From Adiantum capillus-veneris (Eukaryota > Streptophyta > Polypodiopsida > Polypodiales > Pteridaceae): 64,000 bases of DNA. Location: the NCBI GenBank assembly GCA_014529385.2, contig CM043964.1:5859997-5923996 (forward strand), in the 5' to 3' direction. The notes under the pieces are model-generated. The model did no database searches, had not been told where the DNA came from, and saw nothing but the letters and a program-made list of their open reading frames with translations. Position 1 is the first letter of the stretch; each line of letters opens with the position of its first letter. Below are positions 51,336 to 61,200 of this stretch, piece by piece. The translations under genes were made by a program, and so were the position numbers.

Positions 51336-51782
51336 TTCTCTAGTCATGTCCAATCCCCGCACACCTCGGTCTAGAGGTGCACGGAGATCAGAACCACCGG
51401 GTTATAATCTCGTCTTTATTGGTCAATACCTATATTTGTGGGTACAAGAAATCTACAGACCCACGTCTACATGATACTGCATGTAGTGGACAAAACCCCT
51501 TTGCCTCTTCTCTAGCTGTAGCACTTCACAGCATCTTAACATCTTTTCACAATAGATCTTTTCACTGTTCGTCTAACTCTAAACCCTAAACCCTAAACCA
51601 TAAGTAATTCTTGCGTGGACTCGATCTAACGTAAATAAGCGTAAATCTAAATAAACGTAAATCTAAATAAATGTAAATCTAACTAAAAATAAACCTAAAT
51701 CTAATTTAACGTAAGTCTACATCTAACCTAATCTTTAACGTCTTTTGGGATAGTTTCCTACGACGTTAAAACTCTCTTCTTC

Positions 51783-51818
<36 letters not shown>

Positions 51819-51949
51819 ACCTAAATAAACCTAAGTCTAATCTAATATAACATAAATCTAAATCTAACGTAAATTATGTTATATTAAAAACAAAGAACTA
51901 AACTAACAGGGATTATAAGAACCTTAAAACTGATTTAACACATAATTTT
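51200..51949. other. CACTA interior: (CT)n, telomere-like and CTAAAT repeats
   Basis: (CT)n at about 51259-51331, two CCCTAAA units at 51580-51598, (GT)n at about 51786-51812, and irregular CGTAAATCTAA repeats at 51630-51730. No coding sequence seen. Confidence 0.85.
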
Positions 51950-52510
51950 TCACATAACTCGGCAAGAGTTGGCATTCTCATCACTAAAGATGTGAGAGTT
52001 AACTTCCGGAGGTGACGCTGCCTCATCTCCATCCACATCTGACGACAACAGTTGGCCCTTTGGATCGTTCTTGCTCTTGTTACTAACTTTGAAGTTGCTG
52101 TTGAATGACTAGAGGTTGTCTAGATGGTCATTGTCGGGGATGTAGTGACTCTTGCCGCCCTGAAGATCCACCTTCTTCCTTATCTTCTGAAGACATTTCA
52201 CCAGTACTTTTGGATCGACGGAGCCCACCATGAGTGAAGGCAGCAATACCCTATATTCCATTGAGGGCTTTCTTCACCCGCTTCATGCAGGCATCGCAGT
52301 CTATGGAGACCTAAATGTAATCTAATATAACGTAAATCTAAATCTAGCGTAAATAAACGTAAATCTAACTAAAAGTAAACCTAAATCTAATCTAATTTAA
52401 CTTAAATAAACCTAAATCTAATTTAACGTAAGTCTACATCTAACCTAATCTTTAACGTCTTTTAGGATAGTTTCCTACGACGTTATAACTCTCTTCTTTT
52501 TGTGTGTGTG
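51630..52510. repeat. Direct repeat of about 130 bp flanking the HIPP fragment
   Basis: The block from about 51665 to 51790 (AACGTAAGTCTACATCTAAC, CTTTAACGTCTTTTGGGATA, TTTCCTACGACGTTA) is repeated at about 52370-52500 with a few changes. Further partial copies (CCTACGACGTTA at about 52679) occur. The two blocks lie on either side of the HIPP fragment. Confidence 0.8.
51950..52311 (-). pseudogene. Captured HIPP (HMA domain, isoprenylated) gene fragment
   Basis: On the minus strand, right after TTTAG (a possible splice acceptor), the sequence reads VSIDCDACMKRVKKALNGI, the first half of a heavy-metal-associated domain with its CxxC metal site (C-D-A-C). A TAG and a frame change follow. The next frame reads VDPKVLVKCLQKIRKKVDLQ, the second half of an HMA domain as in HIPP proteins, then GGKSHYIPDNDHLDNL, one TAG, a charged linker, and ends SDENANSCRVM followed by a stop at 51950-51952. 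C-R-V-M fits a C-terminal CaaX prenylation box. The family binds metals at membranes. It lies upstream of the transposase in the same orientation. No transposase of this class normally carries such a domain. Confidence 0.78.
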
Positions 52511-52679
52511 CACGTGTGTGGATGTGTGTGCCAATAAAAAGAGATAAATGGTATAACCTTTCTATCACCCATGCCAAGTATGATAGATTGGTTATGCCAT
52601 TTCCCTCTTGAATAATAGGTCTTGAGTTCAACTCCTCGTCGGCTAGATCTTTAGGTCTTTTAATTTTAATTAGTTTCCT

Positions 52680-52926
52680 ACGACGTTAAATTAGTTTCTC
52701 TCTCTTTCTCTCTCAATGTGTGTGTGTTTTTTTGTTTATGCATGTTTTCTCTCTCTTTTCCTCTCTCAATGTGTGCGTTTTTTGTTTATGCATGTTCTCT
52801 CTCTCTTTTCCTCTCTCAATGTGTGCGTTTTTTGTTTATGCATGCTCTCTCTCTCTTTTCCTCTCTCAATGTGTGTGTCCATTCTTTGTTTATGTATGTG
52901 TGTGTGCGTTTTTGTTTATGTTTGTA

Positions 52927-52980
<54 letters not shown>

Positions 52981-52987
52981 AACACTA

Positions 52988-53029
<42 letters not shown>

Positions 53030-53170
53030 GGAGAGCGAAAGAGGGGAAGGGAACATGAGAGTGAGGAGAGGGAAGGAGCATACCTGGCTCTCCTTCCTCT
53101 CCTCGTGTGTGTGTGTGTGTGTGTGTGGAGAAGAAAGAGAGAGAGAGAGAGAGGGAGAGCGTTACCTGCT
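52680..53170. repeat. CT/GT/GA-rich simple repeats within CACTA
   Basis: Four near-identical units of about 60 bp (CTCTCTCTTTTCCTCTCTCAATGTGTG...TTTGTTTATGCATG) occupy 52690-52915, followed by (CT)n at about 52930-52977, (GT)n, (GA)n, (GT)n and (GA)n. The long Ser/Leu/Cys ORFs here are repeat artefacts. Confidence 0.9.
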
Positions 53171-53190
53171 CCTTGCTTGAGGGCGCCGAA

Positions 53191-53337
53191 AAACTCAGAT
53201 CTGAGATCTGAGTTTTTGGGCGCTCTCTGTTTTTTTTTAAGCCTAGCCGGCGTCGCTATGAGCGTCGCAAATTTACTTGTAAATTTGCGACGCTCATAGC
53301 GACGCCGGGAATTTTTTTTTTTGAGCGTCGCTGTGTG
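53191..53337. repeat. CACTA right subterminal hairpins
   Basis: A perfect inverted repeat with 30-bp arms (53247-53276 and 53279-53308) and a 2-nt loop is built from GTCGCTATGAGCGTCGC-type motifs. A smaller perfect inverted repeat (AAAAACTCAGATCT arms, 1-nt centre) lies just before it at about 53190-53218. A further GAGCGTCGC motif follows at about 53323. Confidence 0.92.
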
Positions 53338-53369
53338 AGGGTTGCTAATATGAATAGCCTCTTGTAGTG

Positions 53370-54828
53370 CAAGAAGCTTAAATGCTTACGCACTGACAAT
53401 GGTGGAGAGTATGTTTCAAAGGCCTTTCAGGACTTTTGTGAGTCAAAAGGTATAAAACGTGAACTTACTGCTCCTTACAATCCTCCTCAAAATGGTGTTG
53501 CTGAGAGGATGAATAGGACCATACAAGAGAAGGTCAGAAGTATGTTGTCTAATGCACAGCTGCCAAATGGGTTTTGGGCTGAAGCTGTATCAACAGCTGT
53601 TCATCTTGTAAATAGATCTCCTAGCAAGGTTTTGCAGAAGGATTCAGTGCCAGAGATGGTATGGTCAGGCAAAATGCCCTCATACAAGCATCTCAGAGTC
53701 TTTGGCTGTGAGGCATATACTCACGTTCCAAAGGAATTTAGGAACAAACTTGAGCCAAAGAGTAGAAAGTGCTCCTTTCTAGGCTATGGTAATTATGGTG
53801 AGATGGGGTACAGACTTTGGGATCCCGAATCCAAAAAGGTTGTCCGCAACAATGATGTTCACTTTAATGAATCCAAATATCATTCTAAACCAAAAAGGGT
53901 TGAGGAGATTAGAAGAGTTGTCTTCCAAGAAGATGGACCTGCACGTGCAAGACAAAATGTCAGGGCTCAAGAGGAGCAAGGACAGGATAGAGTGGAACCA
54001 CAGGTTGTGGCTGAGCCTGAGCCACCTATTGTGCGTAGATCTGGACGTGTCACGCGACCTCCTGATAGGTTTGTTCCATCTATGAACTATGTCATGTTGA
54101 CTGATTGCAATGAGCCTTCATGTTACAAGGAAGCACTGCAAATGAAGGACTCCGGGAATTGGCAATTGGCCATGTAGTCAGAGATGAAAGCTCTGCATAA
54201 AAACCAAACATGGAAGCTAGTTAAATTACCATGGGGCAAAAAGGCTCTACCCTGTAAATGGGTTTACAGGTATAAGATCACCGCTCATGATAGTCAGCCA
54301 AAGTACAAAGCAAGGCTTGTTGCCAAGGGCTTTAAGCAAGAACAAGGCATTGACTTTGATGAAGTCTTCTCTCCGGTGGTCAAGATGACTACATTGAGAT
54401 GCTTTCTTGCATTGGGTGCCATATTAGATTTGGTGTTGCACCAAATGGATGTCAAGACAACGTTCTTGCATGGTGATTTAGATGTGGAAATTTACATGCA
54501 GCAGCCAAAAGGGTTTGTTGAGAAAGGCAAGAAAGATTGGGTATGCCAGTTGTTAAAGAGTCTTTACGGCTTAAAACAATCACCGAGGGCATGGTACCAT
54601 AAATTCCACAAGTTTATGCTTTCTCAAGGCTACAAACGTAGTGAGTTTGATCACTGTCTATATACAAAGAAGGCTAAGGACGGTAGTTGGCTGATACTTA
54701 TTTTGTATGTGGATCACATGTTGATTGCTGGCAAGCACTTGGAAGAAATTTCAGCTTTGAAGTCAAAGATGGCAAAATCGTTTGACATGAAAGACATGGG
54801 TGACGCAAGTCATATACTTGGTATGCGC
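53370..54828 (+). pseudogene. copia-B integrase C-part and reverse transcriptase
   Basis: Resumes as KKLKCLRTDNGGEYVSKAFQ, PYNPPQNGVAERMNRTIQEK (integrase), then VFGCEAYTHVPKEFRNKLEP and CSFLGYGNYGEMGYRLWDP. A TAG at about 54175 interrupts just before SEMKALHKNQTWKLVKLPWG. RT follows: KWVYRYKITAHDSQPKYKAR, DFDEVFSPVVKMTTLRCFLA, LHQMDVKTTFLHGDLDVEIY, LLKSLYGLKQSPRAWYHKFH, then the catalytic box as YVDHMLI, where the second Asp of YVDD is His. The frame ends at SHILGM, cut by the solo LTR at 54829. The YVDH change alone would remove polymerase activity. Confidence 0.9.
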
Positions 54829-55085
54829 TGAAGCGGTCCGGGGCGGGCAACAAGAAGAGCAACCTCTAGACACCCTTCAAGGCTCCCGTGCTGCTCAATG
54901 GGGCTGGGGCACAACACAACACAAACCAAAACAACAAACCCACAGCCAAATCCCAACTACACAAGGGGCACCACCTAGTTTAAGAGCGAACTAGGACGCA
55001 AAAGAGGAGAATCGTTAGAGCAACCCACAAACAAGCAAGGAATTTACACTAACCCTAACACCAATGGAACACTCTCACACACTAA

Positions 55086-55141
<56 letters not shown>

Positions 55142-57513
55142 TGCTCGGGCTACTTTGAAGTGTATCGTTAATGATAAAGCAAACATAAATATATATATGT
55201 AAGAAAGAGAGAGAAGGGGGAAGGGGTTGCTTGTTGCACTAATGCCTTCTTACAAATCTGTCATGACCAATCAAAGTGAGATTAGTATTTGTTCAACATA
55301 GCCTGAGTAAATTACACCACAACACATCACAAGAAAAAAGCCACCCCAATCACTGTCTTAAGGCCAGGGGAGTCCTCTCCACCCTGTCGCCCTCTTACAG
55401 CATGTGGGATTTATGGCTAAATTGATGACAGTACCCGGAGACAAGCTATCAAGAACTTACATAAAACACCAAGACACTTACGCATCATTATTTTCCATGA
55501 CTTCACGTTGGAAGGGAGACAAGGTATCCATGCTTAGTCCAAATTCACCCTCCTTGATTCAGCAAATGTTGGGCTTACTCTAGTAGGAGAAATGATAGAT
55601 TTCCTACTCTCAATTTAATGATCACTCTCTCTTACAATGGCATAGAGTTCCCTTATTAATCACCCCTAATACAACACATACATATGCCTAATGCCAATGA
55701 GATTCCACTCAAGAGCTCCTTCTCAAGAGGTTGAGCTTGGCTTCTCAAGCTATAGCATAGTGCTCTTTCTTCTCCCCCCTTTTTGTGCTAGCTACACCCT
55801 CCTTTTATAGCAATTTTGAAGGCAAGGGTTACTCCTCTAACCATGGTTGGGTTAGATTTTCAGCAATTTATCTAATTTCTTTTGTTTGGAATTATCAAGA
55901 AGTTGGTGGGGAAAGAGAGAGGAGAGAAATGGAGGTGATAGGACTTTTCATAGTGGGTTAGTGTTAGTAGAGTTAGTATTAATTTACAAATGGAATTGGA
56001 TACTTACAATGGGAGTATCCATGTAAGATACAAATAAGAAAGAAAAACTCTTAAGAGGTAAGAAAAGGTGGATTTCTTACAAGGTTGATGCTCCAAGTGT
56101 CTTGAGTAGGGCCAATTTTGACGCTTGTTGACGGTCCACTAGCTTTGACGGTACATTTTTTCTCCACTCTTGACTTTCCTTGAGAGACAAGGTAATTGAA
56201 GTTGAGTAATCAACCACCATGATGCTGTCTTTTAAGAGAAGAGGCTGAATTTTATGGTTTTTTTAATAGATATGGGTAATTTGGAGGAGGAAAAATGAGA
56301 CTAGGTGGTCAATTTTGGAATGGAATTGTGTGTGGGAGGTATGAGTTCACCATGGTTTCTCTTATTCTTCAAGGTTGAGGAGAAGGTGAGTAGGGTGCAG
56401 AGAGGAGAGGTGAGAGAGGTGGGGATGATGAGTGGAGAAGTGTGTGTGAAAGAGGAAAATGATAAAGTGGAAGAGAGAGTGTGGCTGCATAGCATGGGAA
56501 ACCTGGGGTCCACTAATAAAATCATAGCTCACAGCTCATAGCTCAAAAAAATATGAAAAAATTTGAGGCAAAATTTCAGCCCACGAGCTACAACTTTTGT
56601 TTGTATCACCTTTTCAAATTCGGAGAGCAAGTGAACTTTAAAAATTCAGCAAAACCGACCGTTTTTTTCCACTGCACAAGGTCCTTATGGGATCCTTCTT
56701 TGGATGATTCTTTTGAATACCTCCAAGAGTGAGCCCTCCATAGTGCATGTATGCATGCCACCTACCCTTGACCTTATTTGGTAGGTCTATAATTGAAGAT
56801 ATTGTTGAGATCATGATATAAGTGAATAGTACAACTAAGAAAATCAAATATTGAGGGTCTAAAAAATATGTACATGTCAAATATAAATAATATAAGTGGA
56901 AAAAATATAAAGGGGTCAAAAGAAATCTCTCTCATTATGAGGCTACCACAAAAAGATAAATATTTTTGGTGTTCTAATTTTTTAGAAAAAAAACAAAATA
57001 GATGTAGGAAGGGAAAAATCACAATAGTGAAAAAATATACACATAAATAAAACTAGTTTTTTTGGATTTTTGTTGGGGTGGAGTTACACCAAATATAAGA
57101 GAAGCTTACATGAAAATATTTCTATATGGAATAAAGAGTATGAAAAATGGTAAGAAAAATTGTGGTAATGGTGAGGCAATGTACAGAGCATAAATAACAC
57201 ACACTTAGGTAGAAATATTTAAATAAATACCAAAATAATTATGAAAAAATCTTTATTTAGGCCCTGTATACAAAGAAATATTTACATACGCATGGGCCAT
57301 AATATACTTATATTTTTTATTTTTTTGGCTCAACTATCCCAATGACTAGCTAATTGAGGGTTTTTTATTTCAGTAAGGAGATATGGGAAAAGTCCCCTAA
57401 CTCACACGCACCTATATACAGTGAAAGGGTGAGGATAACCACAGTGTTTGAGTGATTTGATAGGGTGAGATAACTCACTATGGCAATTACAGAGAGCCGA
57501 AAAACGGCTATCA
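54829..57513 (-). mobile_element. Solo LTR (2.69 kb), solo-LTR-B
   Basis: On the minus strand it begins TGATAGCCG (57513) and ends CCGCTTCA (54829), a TG...CA pair. Flanks are GCGC (54825-54828) and GCAT (57514-57517), explained as a 4-bp duplication with two transitions in one copy; removing the insert restores the copia frame ILGMR-IERDRSKKLIWLSQ. A TATAAAAGGAGG promoter motif lies at 55798-55809 (minus). No PBS, PPT or coding sequence is present, so it fits a solo LTR left by LTR-LTR recombination. (GA)n sits at about 55090-55138. Confidence 0.72.
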
Positions 57514-57517
57514 GCAT

Positions 57518-58354
57518 ATTGAGAGAGACAGATCAAAGAAGTTGATTTGGTTATCTCAAACAGAGTATATTGACAAGGTTTTGCAACGTTTCAATATGGA
57601 GAAGGGAAAGGCATTGAGTGTTCCATTGCCACCATATGTGAAACTTAGCAAACAAGATTGTCTTGTGTCTGAGGAAGAACAGGCTGAAATGGATAAGATT
57701 CCATATGCGTCTGCAGTGGGTAGTTTGATGTATGCAATGATTGCTACTCGCCCAGACATTGCATTTGCAGTGGAAGTAGTAAATCGATACATGTCAAACC
57801 CAGGCAAGAAATATTGGGAGGCAATGAAAGGAATATTGAGATACCTGAAAGCTACAAAGAGTATGCGTATATGCTATGGGAGTCAGGAGCTAAGTATAAA
57901 GGGTTTTACAGACTCAGATTATGCAGGTGACTTAGACAACCGAAGGTCTACGTCAGGGTATGTCTTTACATTGGCTAGTGGAGCAGTATCATGGCGTTCT
58001 AGATTACAAGATTGTGTTACTCAGTCTACTACAGAGGCTGAATATGTTGCAGCATCAGAGGCATGCAAAGAATCAATTTGGCTTAATCGACTAGTAACAG
58101 ATTTGGGAATCAAAGAAGAGATGCCTATGTTATATTGTGATAGTCAAAGTGCTATACAATTGGCTCGCAATCCAGTTTATCACTCAAAGACAAAGCATGT
58201 GGATGTGAAGTATCATTTCATCAGGGAAATGCTCGAGGATAAGCAACTTCAGCTTGTCAAAGTTCACACCACAAAAAATCCTACTGATCTACTTACAAAA
58301 GGACTTCCCTCAGAGAGCTTTGCGCATTTTCGCAAGCAGTTAGGTGTAGGGTAG
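57518..58354 (+). pseudogene. copia-B RT end and RNase H
   Basis: The frame continues from the interrupted RT: KKLIWLSQTEYIDKVLQRFN, then PYASAVGSLMYAMIATRPDI, FTDSDYAGDLDNRRSTSGYV, VSWRSRLQDCVTQSTTEAEY, WLNRLVTDLG, MLYCDSQSAIQLARNPVYHS and KHVDVKYHFIREMLEDKQLQ. These are the classic copia RNase H blocks, with the acidic residues D (TDSDYAG), E (TEAEYVA) and D (YCDSQSA) retained. The stop at 58352-58354 is followed after 77 bp by the PPT. This 270-aa stretch has no internal stop. Confidence 0.92.
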
Positions 58355-58431
58355 TACATCACTTCTCTACATCTCTTGTATATTAGCTTGTATAGTAGCT
58401 TCTCTCACACTTAAAGTACCACATTGGACTT

Positions 58432-58443
58432 TAAGTGGGAGGT
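58432..58443 (+). promoter_or_regulatory. copia-B polypurine tract
   Basis: TTAAGTGGGAGGT-type purine stretch directly upstream of the 3' LTR. Confidence 0.75.
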
Positions 58444-58635
58444 TGTTGGGGTATAAAGCCCAATGTGGTCGCCCAGGTAAGTGGACGGGCCGCCAGGTAT
58501 GTACACATATTCTTTTGTAAAAACCTAATAAGAACTCACTATGCTCTACACATTACAGTAGAGCGAGTTCACCATATCGTCGTGCTCTTCTTCTCGCACT
58601 CTCTCTCGCGTTGCACTTCCACTCGTACTCCTTCA
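58444..58635 (+). repeat. copia-B 3' LTR
   Basis: 192 bp, about 97% identical to the 5' LTR (five differences by eye), followed by the TATCG duplication. Confidence 0.93.
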
Positions 58636-58640
58636 TATCG

Positions 58641-59196
58641 TTGGGGCACCATGGTTTAAGCGCATGGCTTCCAACATGAAGTTCCTTGAAAGGAGAATCT
58701 ACTTCACCTACAGGGAAAAGAGCATGTACATAGATGCTAATGAGTTGGGGAGCACCATATCCCTGCAATAAAGGGAATCAAGAGGAAATAGGGTTGTCTA
58801 ATTTTCTAAAAGGATTCCAAGATGTTTTCATTGATGACATCCCTAGTGAGCTATCTCTAAAATGAGGGATGATGACCATGCAATTGAGCTCCTATCAAGA
58901 AGATCACCGCCTAACAAGCCTCCTTATCGAGTTTCACAAGCTCAACAAGAGGAGATCATGACGCAAGTGCATGAATTCGTTAAAAAAAAGAAGAAAAAAA
59001 AAGGGAATGGTGAGGTCTAGCTCCTCTCCATTTTGTTCACCATTGCTTCTAGTGCAAAATAAAGACGACACATAACACATGTGTGTCGACTATAGAGCAC
59101 TAAATAAGATCACTATCAAAAACAAATTTCCTGTGCTACGGGTAGAAAATCTATTTGATAATTTACAAGTTTTGGCCTGACAAATGCTCCAGACGC
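58641..59196 (+). pseudogene. gypsy-C protease end and RT start
   Basis: Resumes as GAPWFKRMASNMKFLERRIY (end of the protease region), then a linker with stops, then RT N-terminal sequence: DHAIELL, NKPPYRVSQAQQEEIMTQVH, then degraded remnants of the [20 protein letters not shown] region, and FGLTNAPDA. Between NLFDNLQ and FGLTNAP the RT core is missing, an internal deletion older than or independent of the solo LTR inserted at 59197. Confidence 0.82.
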
Positions 59197-61200
59197 TGGT
59201 GTAGCCAAAGTGTGTCGACTCTAGAAGATGGCATGGACAGATGTGTACAGGCAAGCAAATGCATGACAAAGGGATGATGCAGCTAGGAAGTCCATGGGAT
59301 GGCAGGTAGCAGTGGAAGTGTATGCATGATGTGGTTTATAGGCCAGAGAAGGCTCCATAAGGGGATAATTGGGGTAGCAGGTGAAGGAGATGCGAAGTGC
59401 AGACTTTGGGTCCAGGAATGAAGAGCTTGAAGTGCTGAAGGGACAAGTCTAGACGGTTCATCAAACCGAGCTATGGAGCCCAAGTTATTGAAGGTTGAAG
59501 CGTTGGTGGGTTGCAGATTCTTGTCGGACAGGGCAGCTGGGGACAGGTGATCCAAGTGGAACTTGAGGTATAGATGTGTAGAGCTCGATTTATGGAGTCT
59601 ACACGTCTTTTCGGATTGCGGATCGGAGCTAGGGTTTGCAAGATATGGTCAGTTGAAGTTTTTCTGGGGGCCGCGTCTGAACCCACTTGACCGCATTGGA
59701 GAATGTGCTATCTAGCATCTTCTGAGCCTCGACGAAGTTCTAGAGCGGAGTGTACATTATACGGAGCTAACAAGAAGAGACTGCATGCCAAACGAAGTCC
59801 GGAGCAAGGAGTTACAACGGTCGGCGGGAGCTGGGGTGCCTTTGTTCGAAGCAGGTTGCAGATGTTTTTTTCCATTTTTGGAAGCCTTGGTTCGAGGATG
59901 TGGAGGGATTGAAGTGCAGATACAGAGGGTGTGGTTGTAGCCAAGAAAGTGGAGTCTTAGACAGGCTTTACAGTTTGGCAATAGGAGATGGAGGCAGTAC
60001 ATGGGAGCCATGCAAAGTTAGGCCAAAGGATTTTTTGTGCTTTAAAAAAATGGAGGGACTTTTTTGAAATGCAAAAGGCTTGAAGCTTTCAGGAGCAGCC
60101 ACGTGGCAGCTCCACTAAACCCACATGCGCAGTGTCGAACCGGAGGGCCGCAATATGTATAGTGGGGCGTGGCCCCTTCATTGGTACACAAGGAGAAGGG
60201 TGAGGGGAGCTCCCCTTGGGCGCAGCTAAGGCGTCTGCGTTGGGCGCTGCAGAAGGTGGCACCGGCGATTTTGGGTTGCGAGACCAGCAAGGTGGGGCGG
60301 CGGGGGCGCCCGCGGTGGTGAGTTCATTGATGACGTGGCTTGAACTAGGGGCTATGCCCACGCTTGTAAGAAGCAAAACATTTTTGAGGGGAAGGTTCCC
60401 CCTCAATAGCGACGTCGCTATTGCCTTGGAGGGGAGGGGTCCCACTGCAAGGAGGTGCCGACAAGCAGTTGAAGTGCAAGGCCAAACATACTCAAAGGCC
60501 AAGAAGTGGGAAATCCGGCGGCCAAAGTGGAAGATGCAAAGGACAAGTGTGCACACCATGCAAAGCTTTCCAAAATAAACTAAGCCAAATGTTGGCAATG
60601 CATAAAAATTCTAAAAGAAGCTCCAAATGGAGTGCACGACATGGAAGCACACCACATTTTTTTTTTTTGGGACTCCTAGGTACACCCCTATAAAAGGAGG
60701 TTTTTGTTCATTTTTTAGGGTCTTTTGACTAGTTGGCTTTTTTTGCTTGTGTGAGTAAGTGAAAGCTTGGAGTTGGTGTGTTGCCAAGCTTGCCATTGAA
60801 GTTGCATACATTGGTTGTACTACTCTCTATGCAATAATACCACTCGTTTGCCCTAGCTCGTGTGTTGCTTCCCCCCATCCCCCTCCTCTTCTCTCACTCT
60901 TCGTGTATTGGTCATAGCTTGCAGAGGGTTTTCCTGCAGCTCGAGAGGTGCTACTGAGAGGGCAGATTGGGAGTGTCTTGTGATTCGGAACGGGTGAGTT
61001 GAGCAGTGTGGGTGCATTTGTGTCGTGGGTGTTATTGTGCAAGGAGTGAGGTAGTTGTTTTGTATGCTAAAGCGGAGTTGTTAGTGCAAATAAGCCAATT
61101 TTAACGTGTTTTTTGAGAGGTTAGGGGTGCTGTGGAATCCCTGGGCTATAGAGAGGCAAGTAGTTTGTGTGCTGGGTGTGTTCCCTATTCCCCCTCTCCA
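59197..61200 (+). mobile_element. Solo LTR (2004 bp), solo-LTR-A
   Basis: TGGTGTAGCC to CCCCTCTCCA with a 4-bp duplication ACGC on both sides (59193-59196, 61201-61204). Removing it restores NAPDAFKLMMD in the gypsy-C RT. A TATAAAAGGAGG promoter motif lies at 60689-60700, followed by AATAAT at about 60831. No PBS, PPT or coding region is seen. Confidence 0.85.
60689..60700 (+). promoter_or_regulatory. TATA box of solo-LTR-A
   Basis: TATAAAAGGAGG, about three quarters into the LTR. The identical 12-mer occurs in solo-LTR-B on the minus strand. Confidence 0.65.

Larger units (their letters stand above)
46280..53369 (-). mobile_element. CACTA (En/Spm) DNA transposon, 7.09 kb
   Basis: Ends carry the 12-bp terminal inverted repeat CACTACAAGAGG (46280-46291; complement at 53358-53369) and a 3-bp target duplication CAA (46277-46279, 53370-53372). 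Subterminal regions are packed with TAGCGAC/GTCGCTA motifs in both orientations. Genes run on the minus strand: a TNP2-like transposase with DUF4218 and DUF4216 regions, and a captured HIPP fragment upstream. Removing the element plus one CAA restores copia integrase as NQSGKKLKCLRTDNGGEY. The transposase has stops, so the copy is probably non-autonomous though its ends look intact. Confidence 0.95.
43300..58635 (+). mobile_element. Ty1/copia element copia-B with nested CACTA and solo LTR
   Basis: Identical-length 192-bp LTRs (43300-43491, 58444-58635; about five differences) are flanked by the 5-bp duplication TATCG (43295-43299, 58636-58640). Subtracting the CACTA element and the solo LTR leaves about 5.55 kb, a normal copia size. 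Order: gag, protease, integrase, RT, RNase H. It is inserted in the protease region of gypsy-C. Confidence 0.95.

Noticed and set aside
51578-51600. Interstitial telomere marking a chromosome fusion
   Set aside because: Only two complete CCCTAAA units occur, inside a transposon.
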